The notes: a model not told the origin generated them from the sequence alone. Positions 1 to 9,002 are shown, numbered from the stretch's first letter. The stretch is DNA of 64,000 bases from DATFDN01 sp963756495 (GCA_963756495.1 CAVWNS010000002.1:186001-250000); one strand, 5' to 3'. A program made the numbers and translations.

Positions 1-1
1 T

Positions 2-1102
2 TGGCTGCGGGTGCCGCACGGCGCCACGAATGGCGCTGACGTGGTGCTGCTGGCGAGGGCTCGGCGCTGCCGAACGGCTGGCTGCTGCTGATCGGCCGCA
101 ACGCGGGCCAGCTCGATGAGTTGGAGAACACCTTCCTCGGTGCGCTGGTCTGGACCCAGCTGGGCACGCTGCTGTTCGGGCTGCTCTCGGGATACCTGGT
201 CAGCCGGCGCGTCCTGCGTGGCGTGCAGACCATCGCCGAAGTGGCGGGGCGCATCGGCACGGGCGAGATCGGCCGCCGCATTCCGCGCGTCGCCGGTGGC
301 GTCGAGATCGCTCAGATCGGCGCGGCCATCAACCTGATGCTGGACCGCATCGGCGCGCTGAGCGGCAGTCTGCGGCAGGTCAGCGACGACATCGCGCACG
401 ACTTGCGCACGCCGCTGTCGCGCCTGCGCCAGCACCTGGAGCGTGCCGTCCTGCACGAGTTCGGCTCGGCGGAGACACTGCGCGCGGCCATCGACCGTGC
501 CCTGATCGAGACCGACCAGATCATCGCGACCTTCAATGCATTGTTGCGGATCGCGCAGATCGAGAGCCACGAACGACGGGGCGGCTTCGTCGCGGTCGAT
601 CTCAGCGGGCTTGCCGCACGGCTGGCCGAAGTGTTCGGCCCCGATGCCGAGGTGGAGGAGCGCCGGGTGGACGCCGACATCACGCCGGGACTGCACGTAT
701 GGGGCGATGCCGACATGCTCGGCCAGGCCCTGGCCAACCTGCTCGGCAATGCGCTGCGCCACACGCCGCTCGGCACGCGGGTCGGACTCTGTCGTCCGTC
801 GCGAGGGGCCGGATGTCAGCCTGATCGTGAGCGATGACGGGCCCGGGATTCCCGCGCACGAGCGCGAGCGGGTGCAGCAGCGCTTCGTGCGCCTGGACGC
901 CAGCCGCGCGACGGCGGGCGCGGGCCTGGGCCTGGCGCTGGTGCGCGCGGTCGCCGACCTGCATGGCGCCTCGCTGATCCTGGAGGACAACGCGCCCGGC
1001 CTGCGCGTCGTCGTGACGTTTCCACCCGCGCCACCCCGCGACGAGGCTGATGTCCTGCCCCAGAAGTTCGCAGACGAGTTTCTGGGAGAAGCAGGCTGCT
1101 GA
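2..1102 (+). CDS. Sensor histidine kinase, 5' partial, frame-broken
   Basis: Membrane sensor kinase of a two-component system, cut at its N-terminus by the window edge. A hydrophobic helix (about nt 140-200) leads into a HAMP linker, then a dimerisation/phosphoacceptor domain with the His in IAHDLRTPLSRLRQHL, then an HATPase domain with the N box (NLLGNALRHTP), G1 box (DDGPGIP) and G2 box (GAGLGLALV). The frame breaks twice, near nt 45-55 and near 785-795; the protein resumes intact on both sides, so sequencing error is likely. The last 16 residues and the stop codon lie inside a dispersed palindromic repeat that starts at 1051, so the native C-terminus may have been replaced. No response regulator is visible; it would be expected upstream of the window. 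Confidence 0.85.
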
Positions 1103-1136
1103 ACCATTGAGCTAAGGTGATTCAGACCAGAAGTTA
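1051..1136. repeat. Dispersed palindromic repeat, copy 1 (truncated)
   Basis: This block is the left part of the element at 9800-9923. Both begin TGTCCTGCCC, carry a hairpin with a CCAGAAGTTCG/CCGGAAGTTCG-type arm, then share AAGCAGGC, ATTGAGCTA and TGATTCAGACCAGAAGTT. Copy 1 stops at CCAGAAGTT and lacks the second half of the large palindrome found in copy 2. It sits exactly between the 3' ends of two convergent genes and contributes the stop codons of both. Confidence 0.75.
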
Positions 1137-2080
1137 GTGGGCCTGCGGCGCAAAGCCCCGCAGGTACGCGGTCTGTTCAGGATTTCGAAATAGCGCGGCC
1201 GGTCGAGATCGGGAATCAGCCCGGGCTGCTTCGGCCGCCATCCCAGCCGTTCCTGCGTTTGCGCGCTTGAAGCCGGGCAGTCGATCGCTGCGAAATGCGC
1301 GAACCAGCCAAAGTGGTTGGTCGCTTCCTCGGGAGATCTTGCTGACGACCGGCACGTTCAGGCGGCGGCCGATCACGCCAGCGATGTCCCGGAACGGCAC
1401 GCCCTCTTCGGCGACTCGCGTGGTACCGGCCTCCCGTGGAACCCTTCTCAAGCGCGAGCCTGTAGAGATGAGCAGCGTCGAGCCGGTGCACCGCGGGCCA
1501 GCGGCTGAGCCCGTCGCCCACATACGCCGAGACGCCCTTTTCACGCGCGATGCCGATGACGATCGGAACGAAGCCGTGATCGCCGTCGCCATGGACCGAT
1601 GGGGAAAGGCGCACCACCGATATGCGCACGCCCCGCTCCCGCAATGAGCGTGCTGCTTCCTCCGTGGCAACACGGGGAAAATCGTCGGAGGTCAAAAGTG
1701 CTCGCATCTTCTTCGGTCGCAAGGCGACCTGGCGCAACGAGCGCGATACCGGAGGTGACAATCAAGGGGCGGTCAGAGCCGGCGAGCGGGGCGCCGAGAG
1801 CCTCGACGGCGTGCCTATCTGTCTCGCAGACTTCCTTGAATTTCGAGAAGTTGTGGATGAAACCGGTGTGAATCACGCCATCCGACATGGCTGCTCCGCT
1901 GCGCAGGCTTTCCAGGTCTTCAAGATCACCTCGATGCACCTGGGCGCCAGCGGCGGTAAGAGACTTGGCGGCCGCATCTGAGCGAGCGAGACCGAGCACC
2001 TGATGGCCCGCGTTGATGAGCTCCTGAACAATGGCAGAACCGATAAAGCCTGTAGCACCGGTGACGAATACACGCATCAC
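1112..2080 (-). CDS. NAD-dependent epimerase/dehydratase (extended SDR), frame-broken
   Basis: Soluble NAD(P)-dependent short-chain dehydrogenase of the atypical/extended epimerase type. The N-terminus carries the Rossmann motif VTGATGFIGSAI, followed by GDLEDLESL and a conserved IHTGFIHNF segment. Three frame breaks (near 1690, 1430 and 1335) must be bridged to read the expected C-terminal half, including the VSAYVGDGLSRWPAVHRLDAA-type substrate-binding region and the SxAQTQERLGWRP C-terminal motif. The substrate cannot be told from sequence. It is divergent from an AraC-family regulator at 2205, a common pairing in which the regulator controls the dehydrogenase; that regulator is itself deleted here. 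The 3' end runs into palindromic repeat copy 1. Confidence 0.8.
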
Positions 2081-2204
2081 GACTTTTCCTTTGCTTCGTT
2101 TCAGGGCCGCCTTCGCGGCCCCGTGATGATCAAGATAGGTGATTGAGGGGATACGATCTATGCTGTGAAGTCCGTATTACCTTCGCAATCGTCCGAGATG
2201 GCCC

Positions 2205-2464
2205 ATGGACCCGCTGTCAGATGTGCTGTCGCTGCTGACTGGCGAATGCTGCTGGCCGGGGACAGGCTGGCGAATTCCAGCGATCCCATTTCCGCCATTG
2301 CGTTGTCGTTCGGCTACGAATCCGAAAGCGCATTCAGCACAGGCTTCAAGAGGGTCACGGACTGTTCGCCACGGCAATATAGCCGTGGCCGGAATCCGGC
2401 TTCTCCTTCACGTAGCGAGGGGGAAGCCGCCCGCGCCAACCGGCCCGAACGCCTCGCAGATTGA
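2205..2464 (+). pseudogene. AraC-family regulator with large internal deletion
   Basis: The ATG at 2205 begins MDPLSDVLSLL, which I recognise as the usual N-terminus of cupin-type AraC regulators. After about 11 codons the sequence jumps, out of frame, to the C-terminal DNA-binding domain (MLLAGDRLANSSDPISAIA, then SFGYESESAFSTGFKRVT and SPRQYSRG). A normal family member is around 300 residues, so some 200 residues (all of the cupin and the first helix-turn-helix) are gone. The join lies near 2237-2245, where CTGA/CTG is present on both expected sides, consistent with a short-homology deletion. It probably once regulated the divergent epimerase at 2080. Confidence 0.8.
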
Positions 2465-2654
2465 TGTGCGCGGTTGGCGGCTCCTCATCTGAGAACGAGC
2501 AGAAGAACTGCGCCTAGACGCCGAGCTGCGCTGAATGAGGAATGTTTTGATCATCCAAGAACTGGTGGGTCGCCTCATCGGGCACGGAGGCTTGTCCGCT
2601 CACCACTACCACGAGCCGCCCGCTAGAAAGGGGACCAAGCGTTGGATTTTATCA

Positions 2655-2945
2655 CTAGCGCCAAAGCATCAGCATCAGCGGCACCAGGATCGACGTGATC
2701 AGCCCGTTCAGCGCCAACGCGAGCCCGGCGAACGTGCCGGCCAGTTCGCTGAGCTGGAACGCCCGTGCGGTGCCCAGGCCGTGGCTCGCCAATCCCGCCG
2801 CGAAGCCGCGCGCGGCGTAATCCGTCAGGACCAGCAGGTTCATCAGCGGCGTCACCGATACCGCCCCGATGATGCCGGTCAGCAGCACGAACACCGCGGT
2901 CAGCGCGGGCAGCCCGCCATTGGCCGCCATCGCCAGCAGCATCAT
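2655..2945 (-). pseudogene. LrgB/CidB-family membrane protein, C-terminal fragment
   Basis: 96 residues matching the C-terminal part of LrgB-type proteins (murein hydrolase export regulator / plastidial glycolate transporter family). The family landmarks are LPALTAVFVLLTGIIGAV, ASHGLGTARAFQLSE and GLALALNGLITSI, forming three or four membrane helices. A complete member is about 230 residues; the first half is missing and an in-frame stop lies five to eight codons upstream of the first methionine. No LrgA partner is present. The stump lies between a deleted AraC gene and an intact-looking hydrolase, so this junction appears to be a deletion scar. Confidence 0.8.
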
Positions 2946-3003
2946 TCGTCTTCCGACCGGGGCAGGCTAGTATCCCATGCCGGGTGCGAAGGAACATGGG
3001 GCC

Positions 3004-4159
3004 ATGAGCGAGATCGACACGGTTCTACGTCAGGCGGTGGAGCAGGACGCGGTGCCGGGCGTCGTGGCGATCGCCGCCACGCCCGACGGAGTGATCTACG
3101 AGGGCGCGTTCGGGCGTCGCAGCCTCGTCGAGCCGACGCCGATGGACATGGTGACGGTGTTCCGCATCGCCTCCATGACCAAGGCGGTCACCGCCGCCGC
3201 CGCCATGCAGCTTGTCGAGGAAGGCCGCCTCGCGCTCGACCAGCCGGCGGGCGAGGTGGTGGCCGGACTTGCCGCCCCGCAGGTCCTGGAAGGCTTCGAC
3301 GACGCCGGCCATCCGCGTCTTCGCCCCGCGCGAGGGCATGGTGACCCTGCGCAACCTGCTGACGCACACCTCGGGCTTCGGCTACGACATCTGGAACGCC
3401 GACCTGCTGCGCTACCATCGCGAGACCGGCACGCCGGCCCCGCGCACCGGCAAGCTTGCCGGCCTGACCATGCCGCTCAGCTTCGATCCGGGCACGCGCT
3501 GGCAATACGGCATCGGCATCGACTGGGTCGGCCGCATGGTGGAGGCCGTGTGCGGCCAGGACCTGGAGAAGGTCTTCCGCGAGCGCCTGTTCACGCCGCT
3601 CGGCATGCGCGACACCAGCTTCCTGGTGCATCCCGACATGCTGCCGCGCCTGGCGGCGGTGCATGCGCGCAGGCCGGACGGGTTGCAGCCGCTCGACCTG
3701 GAGCCCAATCCGCCACGGGAGTTCTTTCCCGGCGGCGGCGGGCTGCATTCGACGGCGCCCGACTACATGCGCTTTTTGCGGATGCTGCTCGGCGGCGGCG
3801 CGCTGGATGGCGCGCGCGTGCTGCGGCCCGAGACGGTCGCCACGATGTTCGAAAACCACATCGGCAAGATCGACGTGGAGCCCATGCTCTCCTTCGTGCC
3901 CGCCGCGTCCAACCGAATCGAGCTGTTTCCGGGGACCCGCAAGAAATGGGGCCTGAGCTTTCTGATCAACACCGAGGCCGTGCCCGGCGGCCGCAGCGCC
4001 GGCAGCCAGGCCTGGGCGGGGATCAACAACACGTATTACTGGCTCGACCCGACCCGGAAGGTGGCGGGCGCGATCTTCACCCAGATCCTGCCGTTCGGCG
4101 ATCCGGCCGTGCTGGGTCTGCTGGGGACGTTCGAGCGCGCGGTGTATCGGATGCTCTGA
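3004..4159 (+). CDS. Serine hydrolase, beta-lactamase/EstB family, one frame break
   Basis: Class C beta-lactamase-fold serine hydrolase or esterase. The nucleophile motif SxxK is present as ASMTKAVT (about residue 58), the tyrosine motif as WQYGIGIDWVG, and the C-terminal family segment as AGINNTYYWLDP; a family LLTHTSGFGYDIW element lies between. The protein is about 385 residues, normal for EstB-like enzymes. A frame break near 3315-3330 separates the SMTK part from the rest; on both sides the sequence is well conserved. ATG 3004 is preferred because it starts directly before the conserved N-terminus; an ATG at 2977 is in frame. No signal peptide is evident. Four bases separate it from the next gene, so the two are probably co-transcribed. 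Confidence 0.85.
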
Positions 4160-4163
4160 GCGG

Positions 4164-5597
4164 ATGCGCGGGCCACCGGCGAGCTTGGCGGCGCTCGAGG
4201 CCGATATAAGCCGCGACCTCGCGCTGATCGCGCACCCGCGCGCGCGATGGCTGCGACCGCACATCGTCGGCGGTGCGCCGGCGCTGGACGTGCTGGTGAT
4301 CGGTGCCGGACAGTGCGGGCTGGCCGCCGGGTTCGCGCTGCTGCGCGACAAGGTCGATAACCTGCTGATCGTCGATCGAGCGCCGGCCGGGCGCGAAGGG
4401 CCGTGGACCACCTACGCCCGCATGCCGACCTTGCGCAGCCCCAAGGACCAGAACGGCCCCGACCTGAACATCCCGAGCCTGACTTACCAAGCCTGGCACG
4501 AAGCGCAGTGGGGTGCGGCGGACTTCGAGGCCCTGCATCTGATCCCCACGGCGCGCTGGGCGGACTACCTGCTGTGGTTCCGTCACGTAGCCGGCCTGCC
4601 GGTCCGCAACGGGGCCGAGGTGACGGAGATCGCGCCCACGCTCACCGACGATGGGCGGGTGTGCCTACGCGCGTGCCTCGCCGACGGCACCGACCTGTTC
4701 GCGCGCAAGATCGTGCTCGCGACCGGTCAGGAGGGCACGGGCGGGTGGTGGCTGCCGGACTTCATCGCCGCGCTTCCCGCCGCCTTCCGCGCCCACACCT
4801 GCGAGGACATCGACTTCGCCGGGCTGCGCGGCAGGATCGTCGCGGTGCTCGGCGCCGGCGCCTCGGCCTTCGACAACGCCGCCGTCGCCCTGGAACACGG
4901 CGCGGCCGAGGTGCACCTGTTCTGCCGCCGGGACGCCCCGAGTGTCGTCCAGCCGTACCGCTGGCTGACCTTTGCCGGCTTTTTGCGCCATCTGGGCGAC
5001 ATGCCCGACGAATGGCGCTGGCGCTTCATGCGCCACGTCCTGGGATTGCGCGAAGGCTTCCCGCCCGACACCTGGGCGCGGGTGGCCGCCTTCCCGAACT
5101 TCGCCCTGCACGTCGCCCGCCCCTGGACCGGCGCGCGCATCCTGGACGGACGGGTCGTGCTGGACACGCCCAAGGGTCCGTTCGCCGCCGATTTCGCCAT
5201 CTGCGGGACGGGCATCGAGCATGACCCGCGCCAACGCCCGGAGCTTGCGGGTTTCGCCGACAACATCGCCACCTGGGGCGACCGCTACGCCCCGCCCGCA
5301 CACGAGTGGGACGCGCGGCTGGCCCGCTTTCCCTATCTTTCGCCCGACTTCGCGTTCGAGGAGAAAGTGCCCGGCCGCACGCCGTTCCTGGCCGACATCC
5401 ACCTGTTCGGCATCGGCACGACGCTGAGCTTCGGCCCGGCGGGCTCGTCCATCAACGCCATGACCATCGCCACGCCGAAGCTTGCGGCCGGGGTCACGCG
5501 CGGACTGTTCCGCGCGGACCTGGCCGAGCACTGGCGGTCACTGCTCGACTACGACGTCCGGCAGGTCGAGATCGACCCGGGCCGCATCGTCGGCTGA
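4164..5597 (+). CDS. FAD/NAD(P)-binding flavoprotein monooxygenase
   Basis: 477-residue flavoprotein with two dinucleotide-binding motifs: the FAD site VLVIGAGQCGLAAG near residue 43 and the NAD(P) site AVLGAGASAFDNAA near residue 230. This two-site layout, with the C-terminal CGTGIEHDP-type segment, is that of flavin-containing or Baeyer-Villiger-like monooxygenases and related oxidoreductases. The substrate is not deducible. It starts four bases after the serine hydrolase stop, suggesting an operon: a hydrolase and a monooxygenase could act in sequence on an ester or ketone. An intact frame throughout contrasts with its frame-broken neighbour. Confidence 0.8.
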   Translation: MRGPPASLAALEADISRDLALIAHPRARWLRPHIVGGAPALDVLVIGAGQCGLAAGFALLRDKVDNLLIVDRAPAGREGPWTTYARMPTLRSPKDQNGPDLNIPSLTYQAWHEAQWGAADFEALHLIPTARWADYLLWFRHVAGLPVRNGAEVTEIAPTLTDDGRVCLRACLADGTDLFARKIVLATGQEGTGGWWLPDFIAALPAAFRAHTCEDIDFAGLRGRIVAVLGAGASAFDNAAVALEHGAAEVHLFCRRDAPSVVQPYRWLTFAGFLRHLGDMPDEWRWRFMRHVLGLREGFPPDTWARVAAFPNFALHVARPWTGARILDGRVVLDTPKGPFAADFAICGTGIEHDPRQRPELAGFADNIATWGDRYAPPAHEWDARLARFPYLSPDFAFEEKVPGRTPFLADIHLFGIGTTLSFGPAGSSINAMTIATPKLAAGVTRGLFRADLAEHWRSLLDYDVRQVEIDPGRIVG

Positions 5598-5756
5598 TTT
5601 CTCCGGGGTGGGAATCGGCTGGCGGCGCGCGCGGCGCGGCACCGCCTCCGTTTCCTCGGGGCTGGTGACGACGTCGAAGTCGAAGGGCGAGAAACGCATG
5701 CTGGCCTCCTGGATCAGGAGCCGCTTCGCCTGGCGTCAGTCCGTGGAGGGGTCCAA

Positions 5757-5784
5757 CAGAAAAGCCGCCCTGGCGAGGCGGCTT
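5757..5784 (-). terminator. Intrinsic terminator (minus strand)
   Basis: Read on the minus strand: AAGCCGCC, a 7-nt loop, GGCGGCTT, running straight into TTCTG, i.e. an eight-base-pair GC-rich stem ending in four T residues. It lies 26 bases past the stop of the tiny gene at 5810-5872 and would also block transcription arriving from that direction. Confidence 0.75.
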
Positions 5785-5809
5785 CGGGTTGTGCGACGTA
5801 CGCGCGAAC

Positions 5810-5872
5810 CTAGACCGCCGGCGTGTACCAGCGGGACCAAAATCGGGTCATGGGCGGGATCGCGCGGCGCAT
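5810..5872 (-). CDS. 20-codon putative small protein with own promoter and terminator
   Basis: ATG at 5872 to TAG at 5810 encodes a 20-residue basic, aromatic peptide ending MTRFWSRWYTPAV. It is the only clear open frame between a minus-strand promoter (5882-5911) and a minus-strand terminator (5757-5784), a compact unit of about 120 bases. The predicted transcription start falls only a few bases before the ATG, so the message would be nearly leaderless. I do not recognise a function. It could instead be a leader peptide or a small RNA in which the frame is fortuitous. It overlaps nothing and lies divergent from the acyl-CoA dehydrogenase gene. Confidence 0.5.
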   Translation of the reverse strand: MRRAIPPMTRFWSRWYTPAV

Positions 5873-5881
5873 TGGGTTCCT

Positions 5882-5911
5882 ATAGTACGGTCGGCGGCCG
5901 CGCGCAAGCAA
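5882..5911 (-). promoter_or_regulatory. Sigma-70-like promoter for the 20-codon gene
   Basis: On the minus strand: -35 TTGCTT (5911-5906), 18-base spacer, -10 TACTAT (5887-5882), then AGGAACCCA before the ATG at 5872. Match to consensus is fair; no other gene on this strand starts nearby. Confidence 0.5.
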
Positions 5912-5942
5912 CTCCGGCGCCCGCGGATCGTTCGTGCTCCGC

Positions 5943-7066
5943 ATGGACATGCCTCTCGACGGTCCCCCCGCCTTTCTCGCACAGGTCGCCGCCTGCGTGC
6001 CCGCGATGCGCCGCCGCGCGCCGGCGCTGGACGCGGCGGCGCAGTTCCCCGCCGAGGATCTGGACGATCTGCGCGGCACCGGCTGCCTCGCCGCCCCCGT
6101 GCCCACGCGGCTTGGCGGCCTCGGCATCGGGACCGAGCCAGCCGGTGCGCGCACGACCCTGGCGCTGCTGCGCCTGCTCGGTCGCGGCAACCTTCCGATC
6201 GGGCGCATCATCGAGGGTCACATTAACGCGCAGCGGCTGGTGATGCTCTACGGCGATGCCGCCCAGCAGCGGCGGGCCGCCGCCGACGCCCAGGCCGGGC
6301 ACCTGTTCGCGCTGTGGATCGCCGAAGCCGACCCGCTGCGCCTGATCACCGCCGCGAGCCCCGTCCTGCGCGGACGCAAGAGCTTCGGCTCGGCTGTCGG
6401 GGCCGCGACTCGCGCGGTGGTGACGGCGACCGATGATGGCGGTAGGACCTCGATGGTGCTCGTCGCCGCCGACCATCCTTGTGTCGTGCCCGAGAAGCTG
6501 GTGCATCCGCCGCAGGGGATGCGCGCGGCCGGCAACGGCGGAATTGCCTTCCGCGACGCGCCTGCCCCGCCGGACGCGATCATTGGGGCGCCTGGCGATT
6601 ATCTGCGCGAACCGGAATTTTCCGCCGGCGCGTGGCGCGCTTCGGCGGTCGCGCTCGGCGGGCTGGAGGCGGTGATCGAGGCGGCCCGCGACCAAATCCG
6701 CGCGCGCGGGCGCGACGACCGACCCGCATCAGCTCGCCCGCATGGGCCTTGCCCTGATCGCGCAGGAGACGGCGGCGCTCTGGATGCACAAGGCCGCCTG
6801 GGTCGCGGACGGCGCGGCGGCGGAGGACGCCGACCGGCACGCATACGTCAACCTCGCCCGCACCGCCGTCGAAATCCGCGTGCCTGGATGCGCTGCGGCT
6901 GGTGCAGCGCTCGCTCGGTCTCGCCGCGTTCGTGCCGCCCAATCCGGTCGAGCGGCTGGCCCGGGACCTCGGCACCTTCCTGCGCCAGCCGGCGCCCGAT
7001 CAGGCGCTGACCGACGGCGCGGCACGCTACATGCGCCATGCGCTGCCCGCCGACGCACCGACATGA
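5943..7066 (+). CDS. Acyl-CoA dehydrogenase-like flavoprotein, frame-broken
   Basis: Acyl-CoA dehydrogenase family protein of about 375 residues. The N-terminal helical domain, the middle beta domain (SPVLRGRKSFGSAVG and GGIAFRDAPAP segments) and the C-terminal four-helix region (LALIAQETAALWMHKAA, then LRLVQRSLGLAAFVPPNPVE) are all present, but in three frames; breaks lie near 6715 and 6885. ATG 5943 is preferred over the in-frame GTG at 5934. The stop at 7064-7066 overlaps the next ATG (ATGA), a sign of translational coupling. Homologues of this type sit in a conserved cluster with a PIG-L deacetylase, a NodS-like methyltransferase and a glycosyltransferase; three of those four appear here. 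A canonical catalytic Glu could not be assigned. Confidence 0.75.
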
Positions 7067-7260
7067 CCACCGCCGATATCCGCCGTGCCTGGCTTGCCCT
7101 GCCGCTCGCGGGAGCGGAGGCGATGGACGGGCGCACGCTGGTGCCCGACGCCACGATCCTGCCGGACACGCCCATGCGGGGCTTTCGGCCCGACATTGCG
7201 CGCTTCTTACCCGCCATGCGCGCTTGCGTGGGTGCGCATGCGTTCCGGCATGGCCAATGA
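7063..7260 (+). pseudogene. Short ORF, possible remnant of a PIG-L deacetylase gene
   Basis: 65 codons opening with ATG overlapped by the dehydrogenase stop. The first 28 residues (ALPLAGAEAMDGRTLV is the most telling part) resemble the region just before the zinc motif HPDDE of PIG-L deacetylases, and such a gene is expected at this place in the cluster. The zinc motif and everything after it are absent, and the remainder is not recognisable. It ends in another ATGA overlap. Either this is a deleted PIG-L gene or a small unrelated coupled ORF. Confidence 0.35.
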
Positions 7261-7343
7261 TCGACGACGACCCGGATGGCGTCGCCTGGCCGGCCGCCTT
7301 CGTCGTGCCGTCCGATCAGCCTTTCACGGTGCTCCTGACATGA
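7257..7343 (+). pseudogene. 28-codon ORF bridging to the methyltransferase
   Basis: Starts in an ATGA overlap with the preceding short ORF and ends in an ATGA overlap with the methyltransferase start at 7340, so a ribosome could pass through 7066-7340 by coupling. The product (DPDGVAWPAAFVVPSDQPF) is not recognised. It is most simply the 3' remainder of the deleted gene that begins at 7063. Confidence 0.3.
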
Positions 7344-7927
7344 GTTCGGTGCCGCTATCACATTTCGAGGCGCTGTACGCGCGCGATCCCGATCCCTGGC
7401 ACTTCGAGACTAGCGACTACGAGGCGGAGAAATACGCAGCCACCCTGGCGGCCCTCGATGATCGGTCCTTTGATTCGGCGGCGGAGATCGGCTGCTCCAT
7501 CGGCGTGCTGACGGCAATGCTGGCGGCACGCTGCGACTCGCTGGTCGGCGTCGATTTCGCCGAGGCCGCGCTCGCCCGCGCCCGCCTGCGCTGCGCGGGG
7601 CTGGCGCATGTGCGGTTCGAGCGGCTGCACGTGCCGGCGGAATGGCCGGGCGGATCGTTCGACCTGATCGTGTTCTCGGAGGTCCTATACTTCCTCGACG
7701 CATCCGATGTAGCCGGCGTGGCGGCGCGGGTCCGGTCCACGCTGCGCCCCAAGGGTCGCGTCCTGCTGGTGAATTATCTTGGCACGACGGATACGCCGCT
7801 GAGCAGCGAACAGGCCGCGGACGCGTTCATCGACGCCTGTGCCGCCGGTCCAGGCCCGCCCGGCATCAAACGAGTTGCGGAACAGCGCGCGGCGTCGTGG
7901 CGGCTGGATCTGCTGGAAGCCGACTGA
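7340..7927 (+). CDS. NodS-like class I SAM-dependent methyltransferase
   Basis: 195-residue methyltransferase. The start FEALYARDPDPWHFETSDYE is typical of NodS-type N-methyltransferases, followed by motif I AEIGCSIGVLT, the acidic motif II VGVDFAEAALARAR, and post-motif FDLIVFSEVLYFL. The C-terminus RPKGRVLLVNY completes the Rossmann fold. The start is fixed by the ATGA overlap. Its 3' end overlaps the convergent glycosyltransferase by 62 bases. In rhizobia NodS methylates chitooligosaccharides; here the role is more likely modification of a surface or storage glycan or lipid together with the neighbouring glycosyltransferase. Confidence 0.85.
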   Translation: MSSVPLSHFEALYARDPDPWHFETSDYEAEKYAATLAALDDRSFDSAAEIGCSIGVLTAMLAARCDSLVGVDFAEAALARARLRCAGLAHVRFERLHVPAEWPGGSFDLIVFSEVLYFLDASDVAGVAARVRSTLRPKGRVLLVNYLGTTDTPLSSEQAADAFIDACAAGPGPPGIKRVAEQRAASWRLDLLEAD

Positions 7928-9002
7928 CCGGCGCGCGCAGCATCGCGAGCAGCCGCCGCGCCAGGCGCGTCTCGGTCACCACCGCGCCGGCCGGGACGCG
8001 AAAGGCGCGCAGGGCTGGGCTCTCCGCCTCGACCGTCTCCCAGAGAGTGCCGAAGAACGGGGTTGTCAGCAGATCGTTGAGACGATCCGGTGCGAACCCC
8101 AGCCTGCGCGCGAGGCGCGGCCGCGCGGGGTCGGCGGGGTCTCCGGCCCGCCAGGCACGGCGCAGGCGCGCGCGCGCCAGCGGCTTGCGCACAGCGGCGC
8201 GCGCCGACTCCAATCGCGCATCCAGCGTCTCGTCAGGCCGGATCATGCGGCGGCGCATCGTGTCGGCCATGCCCCCGACCGCGCGGCCATCAAGGCGCCC
8301 GGACACCGTCACACAGATCGCGGGGTCGTGGCGGATGCGGGCGTCGATGCGCCGTAGTGCCTGGAAGAACGCGCGGTCCTCCCCGAGGGCAACGGTGGGA
8401 ATGCCGCCGACGGCGCGCCAGGCCGCCGCGGTCACGGCCATACTCGCACCGGAATGCTCGTCATGGCGCGGCCAGGGGTCGGCCGGATCGGGGTCGGCCC
8501 AGGCGGCGATCTCGTCCAGCACCGCCGCATAATCGCATTCGAGTGCGTCGTCCTGATGCAGGCGCGCGGGAATCCGCAGCGCCTCGATAGGGTCGATGAC
8601 CGCCTTCCCGGCGACCGCATCGGCGCCCTGGGCGATAGCCCTCAGATTGAGCGCCACCCAATCCGTCGGCACCTGTCCGTCGGCATCGGTGGTCATCAGG
8701 ACGCCCTGCGGGGTGCGGTGCGCGGCGCGGGCCAGTGCCAGGCGGCGCGCATGCCCCGCCCCGGCCTGGGCGGGCGGAAGCCGTTGCTCGATGACGTGCA
8801 GACGCATGGGCAGCATGGGCGCGAGCGCGGCCACCCGGTCGGGCGTGCCGTCGTCGCAGTCGTTCAGCAGCAGCACCACCTCGAATGCCGGCGCGTCGCG
8901 CTGCCGGGCGAGCGCGCCCAGGCAAGCGCCGATACGGTCGATCTCATTCCGGACGGGGATGGCAACCAACACGCCAGGCGGCTGCCGCGTAGGAGGGTAC
9001 AT
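7866..9002 (-). CDS. Family 2 glycosyltransferase
   Basis: 378-residue GT-A fold glycosyltransferase. It opens with VAIPVRNEIDRIGACLGAL, the nucleotide-sugar-binding start of GT2, and carries the metal-binding DxD as TTDADGQVP near residue 128 and a GASMAVTAAAWRAVGG acceptor-loop segment near residue 205 with ED at VALGEDRAFF. No membrane helix is evident, so it is probably cytosolic or peripheral. It converges on, and overlaps, the NodS-like methyltransferase gene, with which it is usually clustered in relatives. Donor and acceptor are unknown. Confidence 0.85.
   Translation of the reverse strand: MYPPTRQPPGVLVAIPVRNEIDRIGACLGALARQRDAPAFEVVLLLNDCDDGTPDRVAALAPMLPMRLHVIEQRLPPAQAGAGHARRLALARAAHRTPQGVLMTTDADGQVPTDWVALNLRAIAQGADAVAGKAVIDPIEALRIPARLHQDDALECDYAAVLDEIAAWADPDPADPWPRHDEHSGASMAVTAAAWRAVGGIPTVALGEDRAFFQALRRIDARIRHDPAICVTVSGRLDGRAVGGMADTMRRRMIRPDETLDARLESARAAVRKPLARARLRRAWRAGDPADPARPRLARRLGFAPDRLNDLLTTPFFGTLWETVEAESPALRAFRVPAGAVVTETRLARRLLAMLRAPVSRLPADPAATTPRAVPQLV

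Noticed and set aside
7063..7260. Firm call of a PIG-L deacetylase
   Set aside because: Only the expected N-terminal segment resembles the family; the zinc-binding HPDDE motif and catalytic part are missing.
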